The notes below the pieces were generated by a model, which did no database searches, was not told where the DNA came from, and worked only from the letters and a program-made list of their open reading frames with translations. This document shows positions 10,942 to 23,900 of a DNA stretch of 64,000 bases, piece after piece (position 1 is the first letter of the stretch; each line of letters opens with the position of its first letter). The stretch is from positions 24,739,001 through 24,803,000 of the forward strand of contig NC_079885.1 of NCBI RefSeq assembly GCF_029227915.1. Reading direction: 5' to 3'. The translations under genes were made by a program, and so were the position numbers. This DNA is from Hydractinia symbiolongicarpus (taxonomy: Eukaryota > Cnidaria > Hydrozoa > Anthoathecata > Hydractiniidae).

Positions 10942-13900
10942 ATGAAGTGTGCACACTGCATCATAGCTATGTTAGTGCTGGTGGCATTAGTATCAGGTAA
11001 CATATTCTTTAAGTCCGCGAATTTTTGACACACATTTAACTGCATTTAACTCTTGTAATTTTAAAAATAGTTATATAAGATGTTCTTAAAGTATAATATA
11101 CCCTTCGTTCTCTTTTTTTACCATCTGTTTCTCAAAAGTTTTGTAGTCTTTCTAACATGCGTAAGTTAAATATCTCCATGATTCAAACAAATTTAACCTC
11201 AGTGTTTAATTTTTCTTTTGTAATTCGAGTGAAAATCGCATAAAGCGAACGAAACAAGTTACTTTCGAAAAATTATATGTGTAATTCAAATTACTGAGTT
11301 AATTAATTTCAATGTTTTTGAATTTACAAGAGACTTGTTATTTTAAATGGAAAAATTGAGTCGCGGGTTAATGTACATCAGAAACCTGTGTTTTCTTTCG
11401 TTCTATTTTGCAGTTTAAAGTGTTTTCAGAAAACTTTCTTAAATTCGAATCCCTCTCTAATTTTAATTTTTATCTTAGCGTATATTACGGTTACGGCGAA
11501 AATAAAAAATAGAACTTTGTTCATCGCTAAACGTTTTGGTGTATTTCTCACGCCATGATCACTAGATTGGAACAAATGGAATAACAATTCGAACGTCTCC
11601 AGATGATAAGATGCAACGTTAATATTAACATCTAGTTTTAATAAAAAGTTTGTTCAAAAATCAATATCTTAAGGAGCTATAGAATGCATTTATTTGTAAT
11701 TTTATTATTAAGGACGAAGAAACTGAGACGGGAGTGTACTTGTTGAGTTGTGGGTTGCCGATAATATTTTTACGGTTTCATTTTGGAAAATTGAAAAAAG
11801 TTTGATCAGGTTGTTCACAGATATTTGTCTTCAGGTGAAGAAACAAATTTTCTTTGGAAGTATTAGACTTATCTTGCTCGTTGTACATGGAGTACACTGC
11901 GCAGAAAGCTCATCCTTTTATGTTTAGAAACTTACATCTGAAAACCCTCTGCTGTTAGTGAAAATCTTATTAAAAGATTATTGCAACGGAGAAGAGTGAC
12001 AATAAACTTTTGTATTAAAAATCACTAACTGTTAAAAAGATCTTAAATGTTAATGTTGCATCGTATCCTCTGGGGATATTAAATTAACTATTACAGTTCT
12101 CATGGTGAAAGAAATTTACCGAAACGTTTAGTAAAAGCTTTGAAATTTTACTTGTTTAATTAAATTAGCGTACGTGCTTACATCTTACCTCTCAATTCAA
12201 AACAAATTAATCTCAAAATACTCGAACATATTTAAGAGCTTTTATTGCCTCGTTTACTTTTTTTACAAGCAGTACGAACATAAAATAAAAAGGTTCAAGC
12301 TTCTTGCATGCAAATCCGATCACCATTTTGTCGCCAAACATTAAAGTCATTTTGACGTATTACGTTGCTTGTTGCCAGCATTTGATCGAACTTTAGGGTA
12401 TGAAGAAAATTCATTTATATACCAAAGTCGGTAAAATGAGTTTGGATTTGTCTTTGGAAACAAAAATAGCTATAAACCCTTATCGCTTGACCCTTTTATG
12501 TAACTAGCGCAACGTAATCATTTCACAAACGGAGTAAACCCGAAATAAGTTTAAACGAAAAATATTTCAAAGAAGGAGAAGAAGTGACTTGGAAAAACAA
12601 AGTTAAATTTCTGGTTTTTGCGATACTGTTAGTTCAATTTTTCTTAATACATAATGTCTTTTCTTTTAGGATGCGAAAAGAAATATAAAAAACTAGGTTG
12701 TTATTGGGAACATAAGGGTGGAGAAATTCTATTTAACGACAGAAATAACATTGACTGGAAGGATTTTTCTAGATATTTAACGAGGTAAATACAAAGTACA
12801 TTTTCTAATTTTTGAACCCAGGAACGACGTTGTTTTTCACACTATCAATTATACTCCTTTTTGCCAAGATTCGAAAGTGTTAAAAATCATGTGCTACGAC
12901 ACAATTTTTAATGTTTAAAAATGTGAAAAGTTTATATTTTACAGAATCGCATGCAAATGCGACAAGACTGCTAAAGAAAAAGGTTATGACTTCTTTGCTC
13001 TCCGATACTATGGTATTTGCGTTGGCTTGTCTAAAATTGGTCATATCAAAAAACGCAAAGGAGGTTGTATGAATGCAAACTTCAAAGATTGTGATGATGC
13101 TGCACCAGGCGAATGCACTGGAAAGGACTTTGCTGAAACTATATATGAAATTGGTATGTATTGCAAACTCTGCCTAAACATTCTCTTTTCCATGCCATAC
13201 ACTAAAGTGTACTTCTATCATACGCCATCCTGTTTTTATAGGCGTCAATGGTGGTTACGGAGAATGGGAAAAATTCGGAAAATGTAGCGTATCTTGCGGT
13301 ACTGGCCAACAAACAAGAACACGACCATGTAACAATCCTAAGCCCATTGCAAATGGTAACAAATGTGATGTTCTTGGTCCTGCTGAAGAAACAAGAGAGT
13401 GCGACGCTAAGAAAGTTTGCCCAGGTATCATTTTTTTGTTTCCCTTGCGTTCGTTAAGTCGAAACGTCACAGCCGTTAGTTTGCATATACTGTTCACTCC
13501 CATCCTCACCTGGACTATATAACCATTTTTATGCTCTTTGTGATATTTAACGCAATTCTGACCCGACGTTGATAAGGTAATTATGGTACGTAGTTTATTA
13601 ACGACATGTTTCATGTTTAGTCGATGGTAAATTTGGTGAGTGGTCATCGTACGGACCATGCAGTGCTAAATGTGGAGGAGGTTCACAAACAAGAACCCGA
13701 GAATGTAAGTCACCTGCTCCTGTTGGAACTGGAAAGAAATGTGTTGGTCCCACAACAGAATCACGAAAGTGCGGAGTGCGCCAATGTTCAGGTATAGTAA
13801 CTTTGGCACCTGTTTTTGTAAACAAGTAACTTTTATTTTATCACCCAGAATTTTTTAACAGTGGATGGAGGATTGGGTGATTGGTCAAGCTACACTTTAT

Positions 13901-16765
13901 GTTCCAAAACATGCGGAGGAGGTGTCCAGACGCGTACCAGAAAATGCAACAATCCAACTCCAGTGGGAAGTGGTAAAGACTGTGTTGGTCAACGTAAAGA
14001 AACTCGCGGTTGTGCAAATGACTTCTGTAAAGGTAAACATGTCTCTTACTACTATTAAAAATCCACATGTTTAGTTAAGAATTATTATTTTTAAAGTATT
14101 GTTTGTTTTGCTAAAGGACCCCCTGGTGTTGCGAAAGCTCAAGAACTTGTCCAAACGTTCTTAAAGAATTTTCATAAGACTCATTATCCTGAGAAGTCAC
14201 CATCAGGTAGACGTCTTATTATATATATTATAAGAAGTTCATTGCCCTACTATGAAGTGTCAGTCTAAATGTGTGTATTTTTAGGTAAATTTTACAAAGC
14301 AATTTTTGATATCCAAAATGCAGTTGCCGAAGAATTCATTTCAGTTGATCCATCGGCCAAAAGAAAAACAGTTGAAGAAAGATTGAAGGATTTGGAAAGC
14401 TTCTTGAAAGTGGCTACAGAAGGAGGCAGCATTGATTTTGCTCGTGCTACTTTGGGGAAAGGATTGTTCACTTTTATGAAGGTAAGTGATAGAAAAATTA
14501 ATGGGGTGTTAAAGTTTGCCAACAAAGTTCAAATTTGAAATTCCCATCGTACAGCAAAAAATCACGGACGGGCTTCCAATTGACGAAATTGACAAAGCAG
14601 CTGGTGGTTATCTACAAAGCATCAAGGATAGCATTGGAGAGAAAAGTTATAACCAAATAGTCTCAAGTCAAGGAGATAGTACCTTGATGTTTGTTATGGA
14701 TACTACTGGTTCAATGAAAGATGAAATTACAGCTTCTAAAGCCATTGCAAAATCTATCATTGACGCAACTCGTGATTTTGAAGTTGACTACATTTTGTCA
14801 CCATTTAACGATCCTGGTAAATTTTATTTCCTCATTTGGCCGTAATATGACCTAAAATGTCACCAAAGTTGAATTTTGTAAGAGGGTAGCTATGTATGTT
14901 TAATAATAAGTAAAGTAAGAAAATTGAAAAAAGCGACAATTTACAAGAAAATCAGATAGATGTGCAATTCACATTAATCAAGTTAATCTTAAAATTAATA
15001 TTTTTTAGGAACTGGACCAGTCACTTACAAAAGTGAGAAGGAACGTGCTGGATTTATCACTGCCATCTCTAACTTACATGCTAAAGGTGGAGGAGATTGT
15101 CCTGAACTTGCTATCAAAGGTATGCTTAATGCCTTGGATCAAGGTCCTCAGTATGGAAGCCCCATGTTTGTGTTTACTGATGCAACAGCTAAAGATGACT
15201 CAACTGAAAATATGGAAGCTTTGAAGTCAGCTGCTGATATGAATTCTGCTACGATTACCTTCTTTACAAATCTTAATGGTTGTACTAGAAGAGGAAAAAC
15301 GGGAATTGACAGTTACAAGGATATTGCTTCATACACGTCAGGTTCGTTATTTTTAAAAATACTTGTCATTACAATTTCTGTATCTGTAGGCTCTGTAAGG
15401 AAATTAAGCCCTACATACATTATACGAAATTGTTTTTAATATTTTAATGCAGTTTTTGTTTACACAGGTCAAGTTTTCCCTTTAAAGAATGAAGATGAAC
15501 TGTTGAAGTTCAAAGATTATGTTGCAAGCAGCTTGAGTCGAGACACAATGATTGCATCAGGAGGCACTATCAAAAGCAAATCAAAGCGATCTGTCTCGCC
15601 TGGACAACACAAATTATCAGTTGACGACGGTATTGCCAAGTTAATTGTTTCGGTAGCTACAAGCGTTCAAAACACGGCGCGATTCGTTACTCTGACAGAT
15701 CCATCTGGAAAAACTGTGACTGCATTGAACACAATGTCAATGATCCGTATTTTCCAAATTGACGATCCAAGTAGTGGTATTTATAGCTTAGTGTTTCCAT
15801 CAGGAGCTGGAAAGTATGAATACACGGCTGAAGCTGTTTCCAAAGATGCTATTGCTTTTGCTTACAACTTTATGTATCAAGAAAACCCAAGAAAAGAATC
15901 TCCACCATTCTCATTGTATAACCCTATTACAGGTAAGCTTTTCGAGTTCATAATTACCAAAAACTAAACATGAAGCCTGCAATATCTTTCCCGTTAAACG
16001 AGAAACTCTTGAGCAACTTTGTTAAAGCCACATTGTTGTCTACTTCCTAACATCCGCTGCAAGAAATTTTTGTTTAATTTATTAATTCTGCTTTCAACAT
16101 AGGTGTTGAAAACCAAATGATCATTCGCCTTGGCGGTATACACCGAATCGATATGAACACAATTCAAGTTGACCTTGTGGACATCCATGGAATAACGTTG
16201 ATTTCCAACTTAAAGCTTTCAGATTTAGATGCTAATGATAAAGTACTCAGCACCATGTTGACACCACCTGCGCAAACATTTAAAGTCAAGTTAACTGGCA
16301 AGTGCATTTTATGAATTACTGGTCACAAAAACAACAACAAATAACGCGTGTTGCCATAATATACATAACCATTTTTTGTTATTTTGATTCCTAGGTCGAA
16401 CGAAGACCGGTGCGCCATTCGAACGAATTTCTCGTGGTGTATCAAAAGCTTCTAACGTATTCGTTCGACCAATGTTTGCTGGAGACCAGTTCACAGTTAC
16501 ATCAGGTGAAAGAAACGTAGCTGTTCAAATTCAAGCTCTTGTTTTTGGCTCAAGTGAATCTCAACCTTTAACATTCGAAGTAAAGGCAAGACGTGGAAGC
16601 ATCACAAGATCTGCATCGAAAAATATTCGCAAGATGGGTTACGTGAAGTTGATCTACAACGCACCAACTGGCATGAAAGGAAAGACGGAAACCATTGCAG
16701 TCACTCTGACTAACACACAAACAGGAGAAAAATCGACCAATCTCTTTTCCATCTTGTTGAAATGA
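10942..16765 (+). CDS. secreted Cys-rich domain / TSP1 x3 / vWA protein, copy 2
   Basis: Exons: 10942-10996, 12670-12784, 12945-13153, 13242-13424, 13621-13791, 13862-14032, 14117-14206, 14285-14481, 14555-14816, 15009-15341, 15468-15932, 16103-16297, 16395-16765. They total 2817 nt, or 938 residues. Signal peptide 1-18. Residues about 19-126 form a Cys-rich domain unique to this copy (GCYWE, NIDWKDF, IACKCDKTA, YDFFALRYYGIC), of a type seen in many cnidarian secreted proteins and perhaps carbohydrate-binding. TSP1 repeats lie at about 127-187, 188-244 and 245-301. The first is the most divergent (CSVSCGTG), and the third is closest to the repeats of copies 1 and 3. A helical region follows, then vWA with DTTGSM near residue 445, a KSKR dibasic site (15578-15589) and the C-terminal beta-rich parts. 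Intron 12 uses a GC donor. The extracellular role is inferred. Confidence 0.87.
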
Positions 16766-16804
16766 ACAAATGTGCAATTTTTTTGTAATGAATTTTTTTT
16801 TGCA

Positions 16805-16810
16805 AATAAA
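16805..16810 (+). terminator. poly(A) signal of copy 2
   Basis: AATAAA lies about 40 bp after the stop codon of copy 2. Confidence 0.65.
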
Positions 16811-17849
16811 TCTTGAATTTTGTGGAAAAATTAACTATGCGCGAAAATCGGGAGACGCAAACTTTACACCAATCCGACACAGCATTCTACCATTATCAAT
16901 TTTAACGTGTTTTGGACCTAGTCTGTAGTTAGTTTTGGAAGAAAAAGTTCGTACCGCTGTGTTTTTCCTAAAGACAGCCGATTCTTCGGCTTTACAGAAT
17001 TATTTTTGTGAATTTAAGTGAAATTCAAGAAACTTCTAAAAAAATAAGCCTGAAAATTGCTGAACATAAAAATAGATACGATTATACCCCTATTTCCAAA
17101 AGTGGCTCATAGACAGACAGCGAGTATTATAGATAATGTATTTTTTTTTATTGTTCAACATCATTACTTTCCACAAAAACTTTTTCTTTGCTTAACTCAG
17201 CCTGCCAATGTTTCTTAAAATTTAGACAATATGAGCCTCATGTTTTTTATAAAAAAAAGACGTGTTGTAACTGAAGAAGCTTTACTGGGTAATGGTAATA
17301 AATTAATAATAGTAACATTAAATAGTATGTTTTTCATAGTAAAAAAAGCTGAGCAATGCAGTATTATATCAAAAACATTTTTTATCGCAGGCTGAAACAA
17401 AACATTCTCACTTTAAAGTAGAAACAGAAGATTTGGATGGTCTTGACAGGCGGGAACTACAGAAACCAATGTTATACGCTGTGGATGGTGCGCACAGTTC
17501 AGACATCAGGCACAGAATTTATAAAAAGAGTTCAAAACACTGATTCTTTTATCAAACTTTTACTGGTGCGTACTCCAGTACACTATGACTGAACTCGCAC
17601 TTGCAACGGATGGATAACATTTCTGTGTGAAGTTCATGGTTTCAGATGTTTATTAAAATGCTCCTAAAGCATCAAATCGACAAAATGCTACGTTATTTCC
17701 CTGCCGCCATGTGGAAAACTTGGGTTTCAAGTTTTGGCATCAATTCATAACCAAATCAATGCATTCATACATAAATGTTGCTTTTAGGTTGGGAAGATAT
17801 GCAACTAATGAACATTCATAGGGTTATTATGAGAGAGTTGGCACAACGA

Positions 17850-17960
17850 GGCACCTCCTAGAAATACTAGAAAGTGTATATCTCTAGATATTTGTTAGAC
17901 TAGCCATGTAAAATACGCACATCTATTTATTTTTCAAAACAGGAGTCAGTTGGCACAGAA
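17850..17960 (+). repeat. 3' fragment of a SINE-like repeat
   Basis: GATATTTGTTAGACTAGCCATG and the following AAAATACGCACATCTAT match the 3' end of the complete SINE-like copy at 62.4-62.76 kb. The downstream AAACAGGAGTCAGTTGG also matches the inverted copy near 30.2 kb. The tRNA-like head is missing, so this is a 5'-truncated copy. Confidence 0.65.
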
Positions 17961-19235
17961 GTCGGTTGGTGTGTCTGTAAAAAATCTATGTAAAAAAACA
18001 GAAAAATTATGCTGTAACGGGTTAGCAAAACGTATTCTTGAAATAAACCCTACTGAAGTGCCAAAAACTTCAGCTAAAATAGCTAGCTAGGTTCGGTACC
18101 TATAGCTACCTAGATGGTACATTGATTGCTAAATAAAATTTAATTGATTTGTGATGGTTTTATCAAAAGATGCAACAACAATTAGCTTACTGCCATTTGT
18201 CTGGTGAATGAAAGTGGGATAAAAACCAGAAAAAAATCCGACATCCCGTCCAATCCAGTACAGCTGGTTATTTTGTTTGTTTCCCTTCGTCAATTTAACA
18301 ATGTTTCACCTGGTATAAAGAACAACATTGATCGCACAATTCATCCACTTCTCAATTTTTATCCATTGATGCTCCGCAATTTCTGCGAATTTTGTTTTAA
18401 CGAATTGAACAACTTCGATCCTAGTGTCTGTAGCGTTTTTTGATATGCGTTGGATTTTGGATGGACACTTCGAAAATTAAATACTGAAAAATTACACTTC
18501 TAAGCTAGGTGTCTACCAAGAACATTTTTTATCGCGAAAACCCCAAAATAACGTTTTGTTTATAAAGAATGTTAAAAATTCGTAACAGAAAAATTCAGGT
18601 AAGTTTTTTTAAAAAAAACTGTTAAATCGCAAAAATATTTCAATGTTATTGACTTTGATTTGATTTTGACCATTGCTGGTAATTTTATTCAAGGATGCAA
18701 CAATGGCGAATATTCCTAAAAAGTAATTTGATTATTTATTTTCTTTATTTTAATAAAGGTAAAAAAAGAATATAACATTAAAAAGTCAAATAACACGGCA
18801 TAAGTTTTGTTTCGTTTGATGCTAAAAGGACTGGGAACTAAATTATTAGAGTTCTGTCCTCTTGCTGACAATATATTTTGTGAACGCCACAAATCGCAAA
18901 ATTTTTTAATCTGATTTTTTTAAATGTTTGCACTTTCAATTGTCCTAAAAGTCCCAAGTTTATTTAAGTGTGTTTTTCAGTCTTTATTTTTAATAAAATA
19001 ATAAGGAAAATAAATACACAAATAATTAATAAAATGCTTTTTTATGATAAGATTTATTCATTCTCATCGTTGTCATCTTCATTTGTAGATGTAGGCTAAG
19101 TACCTATGATATGATATGACAGATAGATTGATAACCGAAATTTTAATGTAAACTAATCCAGGATAACAGGACGACGATCGCAACTTGACAAAATAAAGTA
19201 ACTGCACGTACTAATTTAAAATTTTTATACATAAT

Positions 19236-19370
19236 TAGTCGTTAGCCCGTGGAAAATCCACGGGTTCGCCCGTCCTTTTTATACTGCATTGCGTTTTTCT
19301 CGCTATTGTGCAGCTAAGCTACCATTTTGCGTGACAGACAGACAGATAGACGTATACGGGCATTATAATA
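19236..19370. repeat. terminus of a CCCGTGGAAAATCCACGGG repeat
   Basis: TAGTCGTTAGCCCGTGGAAAATCCACGGGTTCGCCCGTCC is the same terminal sequence as the element at 40,583-40,868. It is followed by a shared segment with CATTTTGCGTGACAGACAGACAG. Only one end is clearly preserved here. Confidence 0.6.
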
Positions 19371-20199
19371 TAGATTACTATGAAATAAATTATGATATCT
19401 TGTATGAATATGGCAGATCTTTGAAAGAGTTTTACACTACGGGAATTGAAAGTTACTGCTCCTAGTAGAAATTTTTGCTGGGGTCTGCTGTTGAAATCAG
19501 CGTTATGTGCTACTGAAGTTAAACGAAATTTACAAAACATTTAGTTTAGAGAGCAGGTTGAAACTCTTGACCTTTATCTCATCACGAATTATTTGATTAA
19601 TGAGCAAGACGATGTATAGCTAATCCAATGGTTTTCTATCAAACCATAATCATTTATTATTTTTTTTTGAGTTTGGAAGTTAAGATTTAAATGATTATAA
19701 GAACTCTAGACAAATAGATAGTACAATCTTTAACTTTTACATGTACTTTAAATGCAAGCAAAAAATTTTGCACATATATACAAAAAACACACAGTGCAGA
19801 AAATTCCTAAGTGTTCGCAACACACCAAGTTGCGGCTACTGTTGAAAAAAATATGGTAAAATACGGCCTTGCACGTGCATGACTGGAGTGAGTAAACTGG
19901 CAATTATGTTGTGCCGATGATATTTCGTGTTGAGTCTGCAGTAATGTTGGAGCTAACCATTTCAGCTACTAGTATAAGCTAGAACAGCTAGAACATAATT
20001 GTATTCCTCCAAAATAAAAGACCTTTAACAAAATTTCATTGTCTGACTTACCGAAAGCTGTTAGAGATAGACCAATTGTTATTTTATTGTTTGGGCAGCC
20101 CGTTGTGATATTATATTGGTTCTGACAGACAGAAACGGTTGATAAACAACCTTCAACTGATGAATTACAATAAAGAGCGTTATTTAAGGACAATAATAG

Positions 20200-20700
20200 G
20201 GCCCGTGGAAAAAATTACACAGTCAAAAACATCTGTCAATTTAAGTAAGATGACGATAGCAATTACCCACCCATATACAAAAAAATTATTGGAAATTTAT
20301 ATAATTTTTTTTCTGTAATATATAAAACTTGAAATGCCGATCAAGAAAATGTATACGATTGTATGCCCTTTCGACGAACGGTTGAAGTAATACTGGGGTT
20401 TAAAGGTATTTGATGATATCATTAACCCGTATGTTTCAAAACGGATAGTTTTACGCAGCTGTAAGAAATTAGTTTCATTTGTTTCCTAGATATTCACATA
20501 GAAGTTGACGTCAGTTATTTCCTCTCGTTCCCAAGTTGTTTTGCCTCAAACATAGAAGTACAGCGCATTGGTTTTACTAAATATTCTTTGATCAAATTCT
20601 GTAAACAAATTATTTGAAATTTTAAAATTATTTTTTTAAATTTGCACATACTTCAAGAGAAAATAATGGCTTTGGAACGCCAAATTTTGGCAAGGTTCGG
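20200..20700. repeat. decayed copy of an interspersed repeat
   Basis: The segment starts with GGGCCCGTGGAAAAA. It then shares GATCAAGAAAATGTATACGAT, a GGGTTTAAAGGT block and CAAAACGGAT with 60,770-60,890. A similar series, inverted, lies at about 61,830-61,930. The three copies appear to belong to one non-coding family with the CCCGTGG terminus. Confidence 0.55.
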
Positions 20701-20940
20701 TATTTTCAATGACAGACAAAGTTTGTTTATTAGGATTAAGAGACTAATTGATGTTTTGTCAAGAAAATAATGTATTTAATGTAAATAATGTACTTTATGA
20801 AATATCCCTTACTTCAAATTCAAAAAATAATTCCCTAATATAGAAGAACCAATTGACAAACTTTAGGAAAAACACCACTAGCGGTAGTGTTTGTATAATT
20901 TTTCTTCTTAAACTAATTAGAGGCTAGGCCATATAAAATT

Positions 20941-23900
20941 TTACTTCAACAAGATGGAAAAGGTGTGTGTGGAATTTTCAGCTGTTCTTGTGTTGGTCAC
21001 AGTTACTCCAATAGTTTCTGTCTTTCCTTTCATGCCCGATGGTGCGTTGTAGATCAACGTCACGAAACCCATCCTGCGTATATTTTTCGATGCTGTTCTT
21101 GTGATGCTTCCACGTCTTGCCTTTGCTGTGAATGTTAAAGGTTGAGATTCACTTGAGCCAAAAACAAGAGCTTGAACTTGAACAGCTACGTTTCGTTCAC
21201 CCGATGTAACTGTGAACTGGTCTCCAGCAAACGTTGGTCGAACGAATACGTTAGAAGCTTTTGATACACCACGAGAAATTCGTTCAAATGGCGCACCAGT
21301 CTTTTTTTGACCTGCAAGTCAGAATTTAAATCAAAGTACTAAGGTATACTATTGCAATCCAAGTTAATTTTTTTGTTTTCCTAACCAATAATTCATCTAC
21401 AACATAAAATGCACTTGCCAGTCAATCTGACTTTAAATGCTTGCGTAGGCGGTGTCAACATCGTACTAAGTACTTTATCATCAGCATCCAAATCTGACAG
21501 CTTTAAGTTGGAGAGCAAAACGTTTCCATGTATGTCTACAAGATCAGCTCGAATTGTGTTCATGTCAATTCGGTGTGCACCTCCCAAGCGAATAATCATT
21601 TGGTTTGCAACACCTATAAGATAAAAGCATTAACTATCATTAAAACAGAAACTTCTTCGAGCAAATGTTAGGAAGTAGACAACTAAGAATGTGGCTTGAG
21701 CTAATTTGGTTTGTAAAACTTTTGATGTCCTATGTGGAGGCTTTATTTTTAGATATTGGTAATTATAAACCGATAAAGAGTACCTGTAATAGGGTTATAC
21801 AACGAGAATGGTGGGGATTCTTTTCTCGTGTTTTCTTGATACATAAAGTTATGAGCAAAGTCAATTGCATTCTTCGAAACAGCTGCAGCGGTGTATTCAT
21901 ACTTCCCAACTCCTGATGGGAACACCAAGCTGTATACACCACTACTTGGATTGTCAATTTGGTAAATACGGATCATTGACATTGTGCTCAATGCAGTCAC
22001 AGTTTTTCCAGCTGGATCTGTCAGAGTAACGAATTGCGCTGTATTTTAAACGGTTGTAGTTACCGAAACAATTAACTTTGCAATACCATCGTCAACTGAG
22101 AATTTGTTTTTTCTGAGTGAAACAGATCGCTTTGGTTTGCTTCTGATGGTACCTCCTGATGCAATCATCGTGTCACGACTTAAACTGCTTGCAACATAGT
22201 CTTTGAACTTTAACAGCTCAGCATTATTTTGTAAGGGGAAGATTTGACCTGTATGTTGAAACAAAAAGTATATAAAAACTTTTATTACTGCTTCATACAA
22301 TGTGTAGACGGGCTTAGTTATCCTACAGGACCTATCTAAGTTAGGTACTGAAATTGTAATGAGAAGTATTTGTAAAAATAGCGAACCTGACGTGTCTAAA
22401 GCAATTATCCTGTAACTTTCAATTCCACGTCCACAGCCATTTAGGTTTGTGAAAAAGATAATCGTTGCAGAAGTAACTTCGGCAGCTGACATTAAAGCCT
22501 TCATGTTGTCAGCAGAGTCGTCCTTGGCTGCCGCGTCGGTAAACACAAACATGGGGCTTCCATATTTAGGTCCTTGATCCAAGGCGTTAAGCATACCTTT
22601 GATAGCAAGTTCAGGACAATCTCCTCCACCTTTAGCATGTAAGTTGGAAATGGCACTGATAAACCCAGCTCGTTCCTTATCGCTCCTGTAGGTCACTGGT
22701 CCAGTTTCTAAATGAAAGTTGACGTATTATTTTTGTGGTAGTAAAATATGAAGATCTGATTTAATATTAAATTACTTGGATCGTTGAATGGTGACAAGAT
22801 GTAGTCAACTTTAAAATCACGTGTTGCACCAATGATAGATTTCGCAATTGACTTCGAAGCAATAATTTCACCTGCCATTGAACCAGTAGTATCCATAACA
22901 AACATCAAGGTGCTATCTCCTTGACTTGAGAGAATTTGGTTATAATTTTTTCCTCCAATGTTATCCTTGATGCTTTGTAGGTAACCACCAGCTGCTTTGT
23001 CAATTTCGTCAATTGGAAGACCGTGCGTGATTTTTTCCTGTAACGATGGGAATTTTAAATTTGAACATATATCTTTGTTGGAAAACCTTGTTAATTTTTC
23101 TATCACTTACCTTCATAAAAGTGAACAATCCTTTTCCCAAAGTAGCACGAGCAAAATCAATGCTGCCACCTTCTGTAGCCACTTTCAAGAAGCTTTCCAA
23201 ATCCTTCAATCTTTCTTCAACTGTTATTCCTTTTGTTGATGGATCAACTGAAATGAATTCTTCAGCAACTGCGTTTTGGATATCAAAGAATGTCCTGTAA
23301 AATTTACCTGGAAAAGAACTATGTATATCCTAATTGAGTAGAATTTTTTTATTTTTTTTTACTTTTTCTTTGATATTTTAAAGTTGTAATTGAATTTATG
23401 TTACTTTTCTAAGAGGAAATAGTCTAATTGTATAAAAGGTTAGTTACCTGATGCTGTCTTGTTGGGATGTTCGGCTTTATAAAAGTTCCTCAGGACTTTT
23501 TCGACAAGTGCTTGGGCTTTTGCTACACCAGTTGGTCCTGCAAAAATACAAAAATCGATTCTATTTTTACAGAGCTTAATGGGTCGGAGATAAACTACGT
23601 GTCGCATCTAAGAAATATGATAATCTATACCGTAAAGCTGGAAGTATTTGTTTTATTAACTTATCTGCGACTTGACCAATCTACAGTTTTGCTTATCGTC
23701 TGTACAGAACGTTGAAGAAGTGAGTATATGGATAGACGTTTCATAACAGACAAAAAAAAAGAATAAAGAAGCACTCCTGCATAAAAACAATATAACTATA
23801 TTAAAGGAGGAATAATAAAAAAAGGTTTAGTCATATTTTAGTCGTTCCTTGGTAATCCGTATCCATCAAGAGAAATTTATCACGAATATCGTTAAATAAT

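Larger units (their letters stand above)
16811..20940. other. intergenic between convergent copies 2 and 3
   Basis: Four kilobases of AT-rich sequence hold no exon I can support. They contain a SINE tail fragment (17850-17934), a foldback-repeat terminus near 19,240, another at about 20,200, and a segment at 20,330-20,460 that is related to sequences near 60,770-60,890 and, inverted, near 61,830-61,930. Confidence 0.55.

Noticed and set aside
13255-13825. Minus-strand frames opposite the TSP1 exons of copy 2
   Set aside because: They run across real exons and introns of copy 2 with no domain of their own. The same shadows appear opposite the other TSP1 exons.
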